Source: a virus
IMG/VR virus record: IMGVR_UViG_3300042311_000319
Location: 1-46,017 of that record
Strand: one strand, 5' to 3'
DNA: 46,017 bases
Below, piece by piece: positions 33,753 through 43,283 of the stretch. The position numbers and the translations under genes are program-made. Numbering within the stretch: the first letter of the stretch is position 1; each line of letters starts with the position of its first letter. The notes below the pieces were generated by a model. The model made no database searches. It saw only the letters and a program-made list of their open reading frames with translations, and was not told the origin of the DNA.

Positions 33753-34628
33753 TTATGCTGCATTCATAATTAACGTTTTGATTTCAGCTAATGTGATAGG
33801 CATTTGAGTTGCATCAGGATCAGTAGTTCTTGCTACTGCCCAGATATCACCTGCTACCTTCGCTGCTTTCTGTGAAGCATCTTTAGCAAATCCGTCAATC
33901 TGTGCTTGATACAGTGCCATTTGTTTACCCAGTAAACCACCGGGAACACCTGAAGTTTGTGCTGTTTCACTTACCAGTTTAGCACCAATTAAATTGGTTT
34001 CAGCATCAATTCTCAGTTTCTGGCTGTTGTTTAAAGGTATCCCTGCAACAACATTATCTTTTTGTGCTTCTACTAATAAAGATTCGAATTCAATCTTCTC
34101 TTTCTCTATTAATAAATTGTCTTTCTGTTGATTGATTAAAGTAGTTTGTGCAGTAATCTGTAAAGCTTCTTGAACCATGTTCAAACGTTTCTGAGTCTCA
34201 CTTAATACCTGAGAATCGATCAACGCATTTTGTTTACCTACAGTTACTACTTGCAGTTCCAGTAATTGTTTTTCAATTTCTGCTGCTTGTTTCTTGATAA
34301 TATTTAACTCTTTCTCTTGAGTTAAAATATCTTTTTCCAGTTTCAGTTTATCATTCTGAATTGTGATGGTTTGTTTTTGTAAATCTAACAGAGCCAATTC
34401 AGCAGTAATCTTGTCTTTAGAAAGCAGAAACTGCAGCGATTGCTGCAGTACTGTTTGAATTGACCCAAGTAATACTTCTGAGTATTGTGGCCCTGCTAAT
34501 CTACCTTTGACATACTCATCATGCAGTCTTGTAGATACTGTCTTAAATAGTACATCAAAAACGCCTGTACCTTCAGATGTATCACATGCATTAGTAAGTT
34601 GATCTACAGTGATAGCAGTTGTTGCCAT
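33753..34628 (-). CDS. Coiled-coil virion protein (N4 gp54 position)
   Basis: A 291-residue protein whose middle (about residues 70-190) is one long helix rich in Gln, Lys, Glu and Leu, with flanking globular ends. In N4 the gene next but one to the capsid gene, gp54, encodes a 30 kDa virion protein of the same size, found in the tail/connector region. AGGGGA overlaps the stop of the preceding gene and gives the ribosome binding site. It is followed by the terminator at 33716. Confidence 0.75.
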   Translation of the reverse strand: MATTAITVDQLTNACDTSEGTGVFDVLFKTVSTRLHDEYVKGRLAGPQYSEVLLGSIQTVLQQSLQFLLSKDKITAELALLDLQKQTITIQNDKLKLEKDILTQEKELNIIKKQAAEIEKQLLELQVVTVGKQNALIDSQVLSETQKRLNMVQEALQITAQTTLINQQKDNLLIEKEKIEFESLLVEAQKDNVVAGIPLNNSQKLRIDAETNLIGAKLVSETAQTSGVPGGLLGKQMALYQAQIDGFAKDASQKAAKVAGDIWAVARTTDPDATQMPITLAEIKTLIMNAA

Positions 34629-34629
34629 A

Positions 34630-35181
34630 TTAATCCCCTAATGGATTTGCGCGCTTAGCTTGCATCAGTGCTAAATCTTTTAACTCTTCTTGAGTTAATG
34701 GAGGCAATTCTTCAATCGTGAATTCTGGTACTAAATGACCAGTAGTAATTATACGACCAAATTGATCTTTACGATCACGGAAAATTTGATGTTTCCGCTC
34801 TTTAATCATATTCAACATCATTTGTGGAATATGCCAATCAACATTGAATGGAACGTATTTCTTAAATGTAAAGAAGTCGTTTTGTACAGTGAAGATCTCA
34901 CCTTCCCATTCTTTCTTGTTTGGATTCATACAAGCAATACGAACACGAACTAATTTACTCGCTTGATTACGAATATATTTAATACGTTGTTCTTCGCTTA
35001 ATTGATTGATTTGTTCATTAGTTAAAGTAGGAATATCACTTGCTACTTTGTCTTCTGCCATTTTAGCAACAACACGTTCTTTTAATGCATCAATCCCAAT
35101 ATTCGGATGATATTGAATACCTAAAGTGTCAGCTTGTTTTTTAAGATGGTTTAGGATTTCTTCTGGAGTTAAATTAGACAT
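34630..35181 (-). CDS. Virion-region protein with HeH/LEM-like start (N4 gp55 position)
   Basis: ATG 35181 (MSNLTPEEIL, 183 residues) is chosen because AAAGG lies upstream; an alternative longer form from 35238 would extend through the spacer after the terminator. Residues about 5-40 (LNHLKKQADTLGI, then IGIDALKERV) have the helix-extended-helix pattern of HeH/LEM-type domains. The later part includes VRIACMNPNKKEWEGEIF and YVPFNVDWHIPQM, a pattern I recall from many tailed phages next to the capsid gene. Its exact role is not known; it lies between the capsid gene and the gp54-position gene. Confidence 0.72.
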   Translation of the reverse strand: MSNLTPEEILNHLKKQADTLGIQYHPNIGIDALKERVVAKMAEDKVASDIPTLTNEQINQLSEEQRIKYIRNQASKLVRVRIACMNPNKKEWEGEIFTVQNDFFTFKKYVPFNVDWHIPQMMLNMIKERKHQIFRDRKDQFGRIITTGHLVPEFTIEELPPLTQEELKDLALMQAKRANPLGD

Positions 35182-35228
35182 ACGATATTTACCTTTGTTT
35201 TTCGTTGGCTTATCGCCATTTAGGGTAA

Positions 35229-35250
35229 AAGCCCTCAATTAAGAGGGCTT
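35229..35250 (-). terminator. Intrinsic terminator after the major capsid gene
   Basis: AAGCCCTC-TTAATT-GAGGGCTT (leftward sense) is an 8-bp perfect stem followed by TTACCC. It lies about 20 bases after the capsid gene stop and probably limits transcription of downstream genes relative to capsid protein. Confidence 0.82.
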
Positions 35251-35269
35251 CATTTTACTTACTTAGAAC

Positions 35270-36718
35270 TTACCACTCACACACTGTCCAGTATACGGCA
35301 ATACGTTCTGGACGCAATACCATTGAACCGTAGTACCACTTGATAGACATGAAACCAACTTCACCGTATGGATCGTTGCGATCAATGTTATCTGATGGCT
35401 TTTTGTGTTTAATAGTGAACTTAGCACTATCACCAGAGGTCTGGAAACCAACAGTAGTGAAGGCTTCTGAACCAACTACTAACATTGGGTATGCATCATA
35501 CTTAACACCGTTGTTACGGTATACGTTAGCTGCAGCACCTACGTTAGCACCAACACCTTCACGGCGCATCATTTCATCGACTACGATGATACGGAAATCA
35601 GCAATAGTACCGATCTCACCAGCTACCGGAGTAGTTGCAGCACCGTATTTCTCTACAGAAATGAATGCTGGTTGACCAAAGTGATCCAGCAGCTTACGCA
35701 GTGTAGGCACCAGTTCTGGGCCAACGTGCATGAAGCGAGCAGCTGGGATTACACGGGTATCAGTCATCTGAGAACCAGTGATCATCTTAGTGTTAGTTGG
35801 ACAACGGTTCAGGTTAAGTTCTGTTGCCAGTTTAACCAAACCAATCCAAGTAACCAGAGATGCAGTACCATCACCGGTAATACCACCTAAAGATGTTGCA
35901 GCGCCACCGTAACGAGTAACACCAGCAGCATTCAGCAAATCGATCTGAATAAGGTCTTCATTTATTTCGTTAGCTGCATTTACCATTTCACGAGTGAAAT
36001 GCATTTCCAGTTCTGCATCTGTATCGAAATCCAGAGATTCCTGAGTATATTCAGAGTAGAAACCGTATTTCTTCAGTGTGCCTTCCAGTTCGACCCGACG
36101 GAAGCCAACTTTGTTTACACGACCACCTGTTTCAGACAGTACTGGCATTTTACCGTTGATGTAACCAACATCTTTAGATGAACCATACAAGTTACCAGCA
36201 CCCGGTACAGCAGCTTGTGTAGTAATTACAAACGGTGTAGCCAATGCTTCTGCAGCAGCTTTATACGCTACATAAGTTTGAGTACCAGATGTAACACCCC
36301 ATTTGTTTTTCAGGATGTTCATTGCAACAGCTTCAGCTGCAGTTTGAGCTGCACCTGCAGTTGCACCATTACCTACAGCGTAATCGTTCAGATGTGGATT
36401 ACCACGGTTCGCTGCAGGAACGCCTGGAGGTGTGATGATAATGGTGTATTCAAACTCACCCGGTACACCTACACCGTAAGAACCAGTTGCATCCAGACCT
36501 TGATCGTTGATGTTAGCATCATCCAGAATTGGCAGATAATGGTAACGCTTCAAAGTCTTACCCATATTTTTTGGCATAGAAGTAGTATCAGCCAAACGAC
36601 TGAAAAACTGCTGCTTAGCCGCTTCAATAAGAGCTTTCTTAACATAGAAGAAAGTATTGAACTGAGTAGTACCCACAGAAGATGGTGTACCATTCGGATT
36701 TTTATACTGCATAGTCAT
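35270..36718 (-). CDS. Major capsid protein (N4 gp56-like)
   Basis: The 482-residue protein builds the icosahedral head. Its sequence has N4-family capsid features as I recall them: an N-terminal helix QFNTFFYVKKALIEAAKQQF, the segments MPKNMGKTLKRYHYLPI, NLYGSSKDVG and GGRVNKVGF, and a C-terminal SIKWYYGSMVLRPE. N4 gp56 is about 400 residues; the extra length seems to lie in an Ala/Gly-rich stretch at about residues 100-170. GAGGT lies seven bases before the first ATG. It is flanked by the scaffold-like gene upstream and a terminator downstream, as expected for the most abundant late product. Confidence 0.92.
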   Translation of the reverse strand: MTMQYKNPNGTPSSVGTTQFNTFFYVKKALIEAAKQQFFSRLADTTSMPKNMGKTLKRYHYLPILDDANINDQGLDATGSYGVGVPGEFEYTIIITPPGVPAANRGNPHLNDYAVGNGATAGAAQTAAEAVAMNILKNKWGVTSGTQTYVAYKAAAEALATPFVITTQAAVPGAGNLYGSSKDVGYINGKMPVLSETGGRVNKVGFRRVELEGTLKKYGFYSEYTQESLDFDTDAELEMHFTREMVNAANEINEDLIQIDLLNAAGVTRYGGAATSLGGITGDGTASLVTWIGLVKLATELNLNRCPTNTKMITGSQMTDTRVIPAARFMHVGPELVPTLRKLLDHFGQPAFISVEKYGAATTPVAGEIGTIADFRIIVVDEMMRREGVGANVGAAANVYRNNGVKYDAYPMLVVGSEAFTTVGFQTSGDSAKFTIKHKKPSDNIDRNDPYGEVGFMSIKWYYGSMVLRPERIAVYWTVCEW

Positions 36719-36739
36719 AAAAAATTACCTCAAATTTTA

Positions 36740-37897
36740 TTAACGAAGAGCTTTACCGTATTGTTTCTCAAACTCTTCATCTGTCATTGATAATGGATTA
36801 AAGTCTTTTAAATCTTTTTGTTTAGCTGTAGTACCAACAGTAGGAGCTACAGATTGCTTTTTAGCTTTCAGACTAACATTATCTACATTTTTGAGAGGTG
36901 CTTTCTTACCGGTTGGCTTTGTATCTGGTTTATCGACATTGGGTGTACTTACCTTATCGTCAAACTCTTTTAAAGCTCCAGCATTATAAAGGTCATCTCC
37001 AACCTGCATATATGCTTCAAATACTGAAAGATTCTTTGGAACCAAGCCTAATACCTGTCTCCGTGTAAGTTCTGAGTTTACCTTGTCAAATAATCCAATT
37101 TCAACTTGGTAGTTCAGCTTACGGATCAGTTCAGGGTCTTGGGCCAAAGCCAATTGGCTTTTTGAATCGAATTGTTCAATAGCTTTTATTGTTTTAGAGA
37201 AAGCTGGAGATTCTTTAATATCTGCCATTACTTCTTCAAACACTAAATCACTATCTGTAACTCGATCATTGCCCGGTTTATATTGTTGTCTCTGATCAGG
37301 ATCAATTGTTACAGGATCAATCTTAGCATCACTAATTAATTTTGCAATAGCACTTGGATCATGTTTTTTAATATCAATTAAAAATTGAATGTCATTTTCA
37401 TTCAATAAATTGTTATTTTCCAGCATTTTTGCAATACGCATAACAGGCTTAATACTATTCATCTTTTGATGATAGTTTGCACCTTTCTGCATTAAGGTAA
37501 TGGCTTCTTCGATGTTATTAACTTTCATCTCTGAACCATTGGCCTTAAATGGGGCTAACAGCTTTTTATATTCTTCTTCGTAGTTAATGCTCGGTTGAGT
37601 TTCAGTTTTTTCTTTTTCTTCTTCCTGAGTCTCATCCGTTGATTCATCTTTACCTTCTGATTCTTCTTCTGAACTTTCATTTTCTTCTTCAGAATTTTCT
37701 TCAGAAGCTTCTTCCTGTTCTTCCTGTTCTTCTTCGGTATTATCTTGTTCTGCTGTACTTTCTTCTTGTTCTTCTTCCTGTTCAGCAGGTTCTTCTTGTT
37801 CTTCTTCTTTTTCTGCTGAAATTAATTTATTAAATTCAGCATTGAACTCTCTTTCAAAATCATCATCATTTAGATGAGCCATATTTTCAATTGACAT
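36740..37897 (-). CDS. Acidic scaffold-like head protein (N4 gp57 position)
   Basis: The 385-residue protein has an extremely Glu-rich N-terminal segment (about residues 28-105, long E/S/Q runs), a helical middle (about 105-290), and a Lys-rich C-terminal part with KKAPLKNVD and KAKKQSVAPT. The combination, and the place directly before the capsid gene, fits an assembly scaffold or a head-assembly protein. There is no protease motif. The start is close behind the terminator at 37911 with only a weak GGAT/AAGA ribosome binding site. Confidence 0.7.
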   Translation of the reverse strand: MSIENMAHLNDDDFEREFNAEFNKLISAEKEEEQEEPAEQEEEQEESTAEQDNTEEEQEEQEEASEENSEEENESSEEESEGKDESTDETQEEEKEKTETQPSINYEEEYKKLLAPFKANGSEMKVNNIEEAITLMQKGANYHQKMNSIKPVMRIAKMLENNNLLNENDIQFLIDIKKHDPSAIAKLISDAKIDPVTIDPDQRQQYKPGNDRVTDSDLVFEEVMADIKESPAFSKTIKAIEQFDSKSQLALAQDPELIRKLNYQVEIGLFDKVNSELTRRQVLGLVPKNLSVFEAYMQVGDDLYNAGALKEFDDKVSTPNVDKPDTKPTGKKAPLKNVDNVSLKAKKQSVAPTVGTTAKQKDLKDFNPLSMTDEEFEKQYGKALR

Positions 37898-37910
37898 AAT
37901 CTTAATCCAA

Positions 37911-37932
37911 AAAAAGCGGGATTGCTCCCGCT
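37911..37932 (-). terminator. Intrinsic terminator upstream of the scaffold-like gene
   Basis: In leftward sense AGCGGGA-GCAA-TCCCGCT is a perfect 7-bp stem with a GNRA-type GCAA loop, followed by six T residues. It stands between the 125-residue gene and the scaffold-like gene and leaves only about 14 bases before the latter's ATG, too little for a promoter. Confidence 0.88.
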
Positions 37933-37949
37933 ATATTAATTGCTCGGAA

Positions 37950-38327
37950 TTATTCTGCAGAAACTTCTACTTCGCGTTGTAAACGGTATTCTTCAAGTTG
38001 TTCGAGTTTACGACGACCTTGATTACCAGAAGCATGAATAAAACTTAAATGCTTACGAAACGAACTTACAAACGACAATTCAATTTCAAGTTTCTTTTTC
38101 ATACCTTCTTGTTGAGAAGGTGCAGCATCTATGTGATTATTCCATTGTGCAGCTACTGTTAAAGGAATGTCTTCAAAAATACTTTTTACCAGCGATCTGA
38201 AGTGTTTATTCTTTTCCAGTGCAATTAGAGCATTTTGTAACTCTACTAATTCTCTTGCTGCTGCTTCTTCGATTTCTACAGTTTGTAATTCACTTTGATT
38301 CATAATATTATCTCTTGTGTCCTGCAT
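37950..38327 (-). CDS. Hypothetical late protein (N4 gp58 position)
   Basis: The product is 125 residues from ATG 38327, or 117 from ATG 38303 (MNQSELQTVE). The first start overlaps the portal stop by one base (TAATG), so coupling supports it; the second is also plausible. It is a charged helical protein with a coiled-coil-like segment (AAARELVELQNALIALEKN) and no known motif. Its place between portal and scaffold genes suggests a head-assembly role. Confidence 0.65.
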   Translation of the reverse strand: MQDTRDNIMNQSELQTVEIEEAAARELVELQNALIALEKNKHFRSLVKSIFEDIPLTVAAQWNNHIDAAPSQQEGMKKKLEIELSFVSSFRKHLSFIHASGNQGRRKLEQLEEYRLQREVEVSAE

Positions 38328-40465
38328 TATGCAGATTCTTTTTCTTTCTTAGGATTAAGAGCTGCTTTAACTGCTTCAAGCTGAATATTACCTTCTGCTT
38401 GTGCTCGTGTCTGAGCAATTGCTCTTGCGTGGTTTGTACCATTCTCTTCTTGTACAAAATTCAAATTAGACATATCAGCATCACTTTGAGCTTTACTTGC
38501 TTTAGCTGCTGACTCTTGAGCCTTATACTCATTTAATCCAGCACCTGATGCCCAGTGAATTGCCTTGGCTCTGCTTTCTTCTACTTGTGCTTCCAGCAGT
38601 GCGATCTCTAATTGTGCCTTCTGTACCGCTAATGGATCTGGTTGAGGTTCGTACTCTTCCAGTCGTTTAGCCAGAGTTGGCATTTTACGAAGTTTGGCTA
38701 TATCAGCCAAAATCATCTTCGTTATACCGAAATCTACACTATTTCCTAGAGTTTGCAACATAAATGCTAGTTCTTCTGCTTTTTGGTTGTCCACTTCAGC
38801 TGTGCTGATGGTCAATCTCAAGTCAAAATTACCCTCTAAATCTTCTCTTCGAACTGACACAAATTTTTCATTTGTGATCCGAATAACTTCTTCCGGCTCC
38901 AAGAACACAGCATTCATAGAGATGATCTTTCTGCCGATATCTTCTATGCCTTTTGACAGCCTGCGTAAGATGTCCAGATCGCGTTTAGCCGTTGCATCCA
39001 TTGCAGACCGTACACCTATTGCAGTAGTCCCTAATGACTGCCCTGTAATACCACTGGAGAACGATTTGATACCAGTAATAGACTCAGCTTCGGCCATCTG
39101 ACTTTGAATCATAAACTCTGCAGACTTTGGTATCTCCGGGAACTTATGCATGTAGAACATCAGTTCAGGATTTGTCCCAGGATTAAATTCATAGTCTTCA
39201 CCGTCCTTGAACTTCTTCAGGTTCAAAAAATCCAGTGAACCTTTCGCGTAGCCTTGCTGTCCGTTTGCAGAGCGAGCCATGATATCTACCATGCCTCTTG
39301 TCACTGCACCCAAGATCTTCTGGTTATCTATCAACAATGATGCGTCAGCTTCGCCATACACTGAGTTCGTTACCGGTAAGTACTGAACTATGGTGAATGG
39401 TAATTTCTGATCTGGGTAAGGATTACGCTCCAACCGGATCATCACATCACCCACATAAGTAGCTACGATTGGCACCAATGTCCCATCATCATGGATATCC
39501 CAAAATCCCCAGTACTCATATGCACGAATCTTTCTTCTAGTGTTATCACTAAAATTAAAATTAGTACTTCCTACCTTTTGAGTATCCAATAAACTAATAG
39601 AGTTACTTTGAATATCAATTTGATCCAAGTTCTTATAGATACCAGCTTTCTTCAATTCAGCTAACGATGTATCAAACATATCAATAATAAAGTTAGCTTT
39701 AGTCAAATCACCTTTACATGTTGGATCAATGAGAACCATATTGTATGGTCTTACTTCAACCCATGGATGATTCTTAGTAGTAACTCGTTTAGTTACTTTT
39801 TTAATTCCTGTTTGAATTGGGGCATGAGGAACCTGAGTTTGCTCAGTCATTTCCAATGCTTGTATCCAAACTTCATTATAATTAGCTTCAAAAGCTAAAC
39901 CATCTTTCTGAAACTCAGCAAGCATCTCACCAAGGATTTTTTGAGTTTCTTCTGACATATCAGGTTTAATTTCGTAAACCGGCTCGAATACTTCTCTTTC
40001 ACCTTCTTCAAATATCCAAGATGTTTTTACAATTACTGTACCTTCATTTACTGCTGTACGAACGTAATCACCAATAAATTTAACTTTATTCATTTTAGTA
40101 TTGAATTGATTATTCATTACTAATTGATTTTGCTCTGCACCAGTTTTATCTTCATAAGTAATAGGATCTACATTAAACAAATCATCAGTACTTAAAAATG
40201 GTTCAACTAATGATGCATATCTCCATTCTGCTTGTTTACGGATAAGTTTAGGTTGAACCATAGACTTACCAGTCTTTTTAGTAGGTGCATGACTGCCCTC
40301 AATATTTAATGCATCCAACCATTCTTTAACTTTAGTTATTTGGTTTGAATGATCTGTAGTACCGTCTTGATAATCTTTTTTCAAATCGGATACTGTAGGA
40401 ACATTAGCCCAATCAACTTTTAAATTACTTTCTTTATTGGAAGAAATACTTTTACTATTTTCCAT
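38327..40465 (-). CDS. Portal protein (N4 gp59-like)
   Basis: The 712-residue protein forms the dodecameric ring at the capsid vertex through which DNA is packaged. Features of phage portal proteins visible here are the N-terminal helical domain, the middle QKILGAVTRGMVDIMARSANGQQG stretch (shown in parts around residues 385-405), and GITGQSLGTTAIGVRSAMDA with the helical stem (about 480-500), ending in a long Ala/Gln/Lys-rich coiled-coil crown (about 605-700). N4 portal is of similar length (about 760). It is the first of the capsid genes after the tail-fiber gene, with AGGTA before the ATG. Confidence 0.9.
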   Translation of the reverse strand: MENSKSISSNKESNLKVDWANVPTVSDLKKDYQDGTTDHSNQITKVKEWLDALNIEGSHAPTKKTGKSMVQPKLIRKQAEWRYASLVEPFLSTDDLFNVDPITYEDKTGAEQNQLVMNNQFNTKMNKVKFIGDYVRTAVNEGTVIVKTSWIFEEGEREVFEPVYEIKPDMSEETQKILGEMLAEFQKDGLAFEANYNEVWIQALEMTEQTQVPHAPIQTGIKKVTKRVTTKNHPWVEVRPYNMVLIDPTCKGDLTKANFIIDMFDTSLAELKKAGIYKNLDQIDIQSNSISLLDTQKVGSTNFNFSDNTRRKIRAYEYWGFWDIHDDGTLVPIVATYVGDVMIRLERNPYPDQKLPFTIVQYLPVTNSVYGEADASLLIDNQKILGAVTRGMVDIMARSANGQQGYAKGSLDFLNLKKFKDGEDYEFNPGTNPELMFYMHKFPEIPKSAEFMIQSQMAEAESITGIKSFSSGITGQSLGTTAIGVRSAMDATAKRDLDILRRLSKGIEDIGRKIISMNAVFLEPEEVIRITNEKFVSVRREDLEGNFDLRLTISTAEVDNQKAEELAFMLQTLGNSVDFGITKMILADIAKLRKMPTLAKRLEEYEPQPDPLAVQKAQLEIALLEAQVEESRAKAIHWASGAGLNEYKAQESAAKASKAQSDADMSNLNFVQEENGTNHARAIAQTRAQAEGNIQLEAVKAALNPKKEKESA

Positions 40466-40472
40466 ACAATAC

Positions 40473-43283
40473 CTATTCTAGTTTATTTTCAAATGTTTTA
40501 ACTGTAGCTGTTTTCTTTGTAAACGCAAAATTAGGTGTACTACCATTCAATACTTCAAAAATTACTTGATATTGTGCAGCCTGCTGACCTGCACCATGAC
40601 CCGTACTTATTGCGCTTGCCGGATAGAATAAATTCCAAGTAGTTCTATTTAATTCTGCATTGTATACGCCTTTTGTTTCGTATGTAACAGTATCTATAAG
40701 ATTACCTGATCTAAAGATTCTTCCTGTTGCTCTCCAAATTACACTACTGTAATCCCCACCTTGAGCATACCCACTTGCACTTCCACTACCAGTAATCTCT
40801 ATTGTTTTACCTGCTGAGTTATGGGTGTAATTGATAGTTGCAAGCGCAGCTTCATTAGCTAAGCTACTATAACTTGCAAATCTGGTTTCTATAATCTCAC
40901 CTTGGAAAAAAGAACCTTTAATAAAACCAGTACCATTACGTTTAATCCAGAATAAACCATTGGTATCTTCCTTAGCTCCTGCACCAATCCAAACAAGATA
41001 AGTACCATCATCTACTATTTCAGTACGATAGCCATTACCACTGTCTGTTACTAAACTACCTTGTATAGATGCATTGTACATAGTAGCGTTTTGCATCACT
41101 ACATTACCGCTTTTATCAGTATAAAATAAACCATTGCTGCTATTTTTATCACCCTGACCATACCAAATAGGATAATCAGATGATCCATCCATCTCTACAC
41201 GATATCCAGTAGTAGCTGTCTTGAAACTAGATGCAACTAAGCCACCGCTAAATTGCCATTGTCCTTCAGTAGTATTGTAATAAAGTTGTCTTACGCCACT
41301 AGTATTAACTAATTCAAATATATCTCCTTGAAACGTCAAAGAATAATTAACACTATCTATAGTTATACCAGCAATCGTTGCTTTACCATCTGCTGTAGAA
41401 GTAACGCCTAAAAATGCTCTTGATTCAAGAGTACCTATTTTATTACTGTGCGTAGTAAGCGTAAGATTTGCACTAGTTTTAAAACCATTTAAAGTAGTTA
41501 CTGAGCTGCTTAAACCACTCGTAGTTTCTATGTTTCCTTTTAAATCTTCTTTTATTTCTAATATTAATTCGTTTTCTGCAATATAACCGTTAACATCACT
41601 TTGTAAATTATTACTTAAAGTTGTTATGTTAGTTATAGCTGTATTTGCTGTTCCTTGGGCTGCATCAGCTAAATCTTTTGCTTTTTTTGCTATAGCATCT
41701 AATAAAATTTGTCTTTTGGTATATACATCTGCAAATCTATCTCTAAAAGTTGCAGCATCTATCGGAGTATTTTGAGTAGTATCATTATATGGTGGAGTTA
41801 AACCATTCAAATAAGTAACCAATGTACTAATAGCATTAGTGTAATTTACCCTAGCTGTACTAATACCATATCTTACACCTTCTGCTGTTATGCCTGCTTG
41901 TTCATTTAAAATATTAGTTACATTAAGTATAACTGCCGGTTTTTCACCTTTACTTAAAACAGAATCAGAGCTGATTGCTAATAACTGATTATTAGCTGCT
42001 TCTGCTGCTCCTTTTGCTGCTGATGCGTCCCCTTGAGCATTATTTGCTATACCTATTGCAAGATTTGCATCAGATGCAGCATCAACTGCTTTTGTATTAA
42101 TTGATTGAATAAATTGATTACTAGCAACCCACATTGCATTAGGACCAGTAATATTATTAGACAATTCAGTTATAGCATCATTAGTATAAGTTTCCCCGTC
42201 AAGTTTAACTTGTTGGGTAAAACTGAAACTTGCTTCTAACCCTGTTACAGGATTTTTCACAATACCGTCTAATGTAGCCAATGCGCCTGCTGTACCATCT
42301 GCTAATGTGTAAGCTTGGTTCGCTCTACCAAAAGCAGCAGTTAATCCAGTTGTTGGGTTAGTTACTATCCCTGTAATAGAATCAATTGCAGTACTGTTAC
42401 CGTCTACATCTGTTTCTACTGTTCTTAGTGCAGTAATGACAGAGCTTAAACCATCAGTAAAATCTGCTCTTAGCGTTTCTACTTGACTTGCTCTTGATAA
42501 AGTTTCAGTAGCAACAGCTTCATTCACAGTTTGTATCTGTGAACCAATTAAAGAAGTTAACTGGCTCGATAAAGTATTGATTGAAGATACCCGTACAGAT
42601 GTTTCTGTAGCAATAGCATCATAAACTTGGCTTATTCTTCCTGTAATATCATTATCAAATACTACACTTAAATCATTTACAGCATTGATACGGGCAGCAG
42701 TTTCATTGCTTAAACCAATCACCAATTGGCTGATGCTTGTGTTATTTGCTTGAAAATTAGTGTTATAGACAGAAAACTGTTCTGTCATAGCAAAATCTAA
42801 AGCAGCAATGGTACTGTTGATTTGGGTTGAAGAAGCGCTGATGTCTTCTCCAATTTTAGCTACCAGATCTATTCTTTGTTGTGCGATAGCAGCATTTAAA
42901 TCAGAAGATGCTGTACTCAACTGAGTTAATTTTGCATACTTATTTTCTAATTCTGCTTCCAGTTGCAGAATAGTAGTTGCTGTAGCTTGAGTTTCATTTG
43001 CAATAGTATCTACTACAAATTGAACAGAAGCCTTACTTTCTAAAAGTTCAGTCATCCATTCTAACTCAGTACCGGTATAACCCTGGCCCTGAGCAAACTG
43101 ATAGAGTGAACCACCTGTAGTAAGTACTAACAGATCTGGTTTCTTTTCTTCTACTAAAACTACAGCATTTTTTACTTCAATAATATCAAATGAAATTTCT
43201 TCTGCTGAAATGTCAACAACCACCTTTTCAGGTGGTTGCTCCTCAACATTGATTAATGGTACTTCTTTATCTTGTATATCCAT
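40473..43283 (-). CDS. Tail fiber/appendage protein with lambda J-like C-terminal part
   Basis: The 936-residue protein has a Glu/Val-rich N-terminus, the phage-fiber element FAQGQGYTGTELEWM (about residues 66-80), then a very long helical/coiled region of Thr, Ser, Ala, Asn-rich repeats (about 100-600), and a C-terminal beta-rich part (about 610-930) with GTLESRAFLGVTSTADG and TIAGITIDS. The latter resembles the C-terminal tip domains of lambda J-type host-specificity proteins. In a podovirus this is most likely the appendage that contacts the host receptor. It is followed by the portal gene (eight-base gap) and its ATG overlaps the stop of the 127-residue gene. Confidence 0.78.
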   Translation of the reverse strand: MDIQDKEVPLINVEEQPPEKVVVDISAEEISFDIIEVKNAVVLVEEKKPDLLVLTTGGSLYQFAQGQGYTGTELEWMTELLESKASVQFVVDTIANETQATATTILQLEAELENKYAKLTQLSTASSDLNAAIAQQRIDLVAKIGEDISASSTQINSTIAALDFAMTEQFSVYNTNFQANNTSISQLVIGLSNETAARINAVNDLSVVFDNDITGRISQVYDAIATETSVRVSSINTLSSQLTSLIGSQIQTVNEAVATETLSRASQVETLRADFTDGLSSVITALRTVETDVDGNSTAIDSITGIVTNPTTGLTAAFGRANQAYTLADGTAGALATLDGIVKNPVTGLEASFSFTQQVKLDGETYTNDAITELSNNITGPNAMWVASNQFIQSINTKAVDAASDANLAIGIANNAQGDASAAKGAAEAANNQLLAISSDSVLSKGEKPAVILNVTNILNEQAGITAEGVRYGISTARVNYTNAISTLVTYLNGLTPPYNDTTQNTPIDAATFRDRFADVYTKRQILLDAIAKKAKDLADAAQGTANTAITNITTLSNNLQSDVNGYIAENELILEIKEDLKGNIETTSGLSSSVTTLNGFKTSANLTLTTHSNKIGTLESRAFLGVTSTADGKATIAGITIDSVNYSLTFQGDIFELVNTSGVRQLYYNTTEGQWQFSGGLVASSFKTATTGYRVEMDGSSDYPIWYGQGDKNSSNGLFYTDKSGNVVMQNATMYNASIQGSLVTDSGNGYRTEIVDDGTYLVWIGAGAKEDTNGLFWIKRNGTGFIKGSFFQGEIIETRFASYSSLANEAALATINYTHNSAGKTIEITGSGSASGYAQGGDYSSVIWRATGRIFRSGNLIDTVTYETKGVYNAELNRTTWNLFYPASAISTGHGAGQQAAQYQVIFEVLNGSTPNFAFTKKTATVKTFENKLE

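Noticed and set aside
35340-36790. Several rightward frames opposite the capsid gene
   Set aside because: They lie wholly within the major capsid gene and have Cys- or Ser-rich compositions typical of shadow frames.
37639-37833. Strongly hydrophobic Leu-rich rightward frame
   Set aside because: It is the complement of the GAA/GAG-rich acidic stretch of the scaffold-like gene; Leu codons arise from reading Glu codons backwards.
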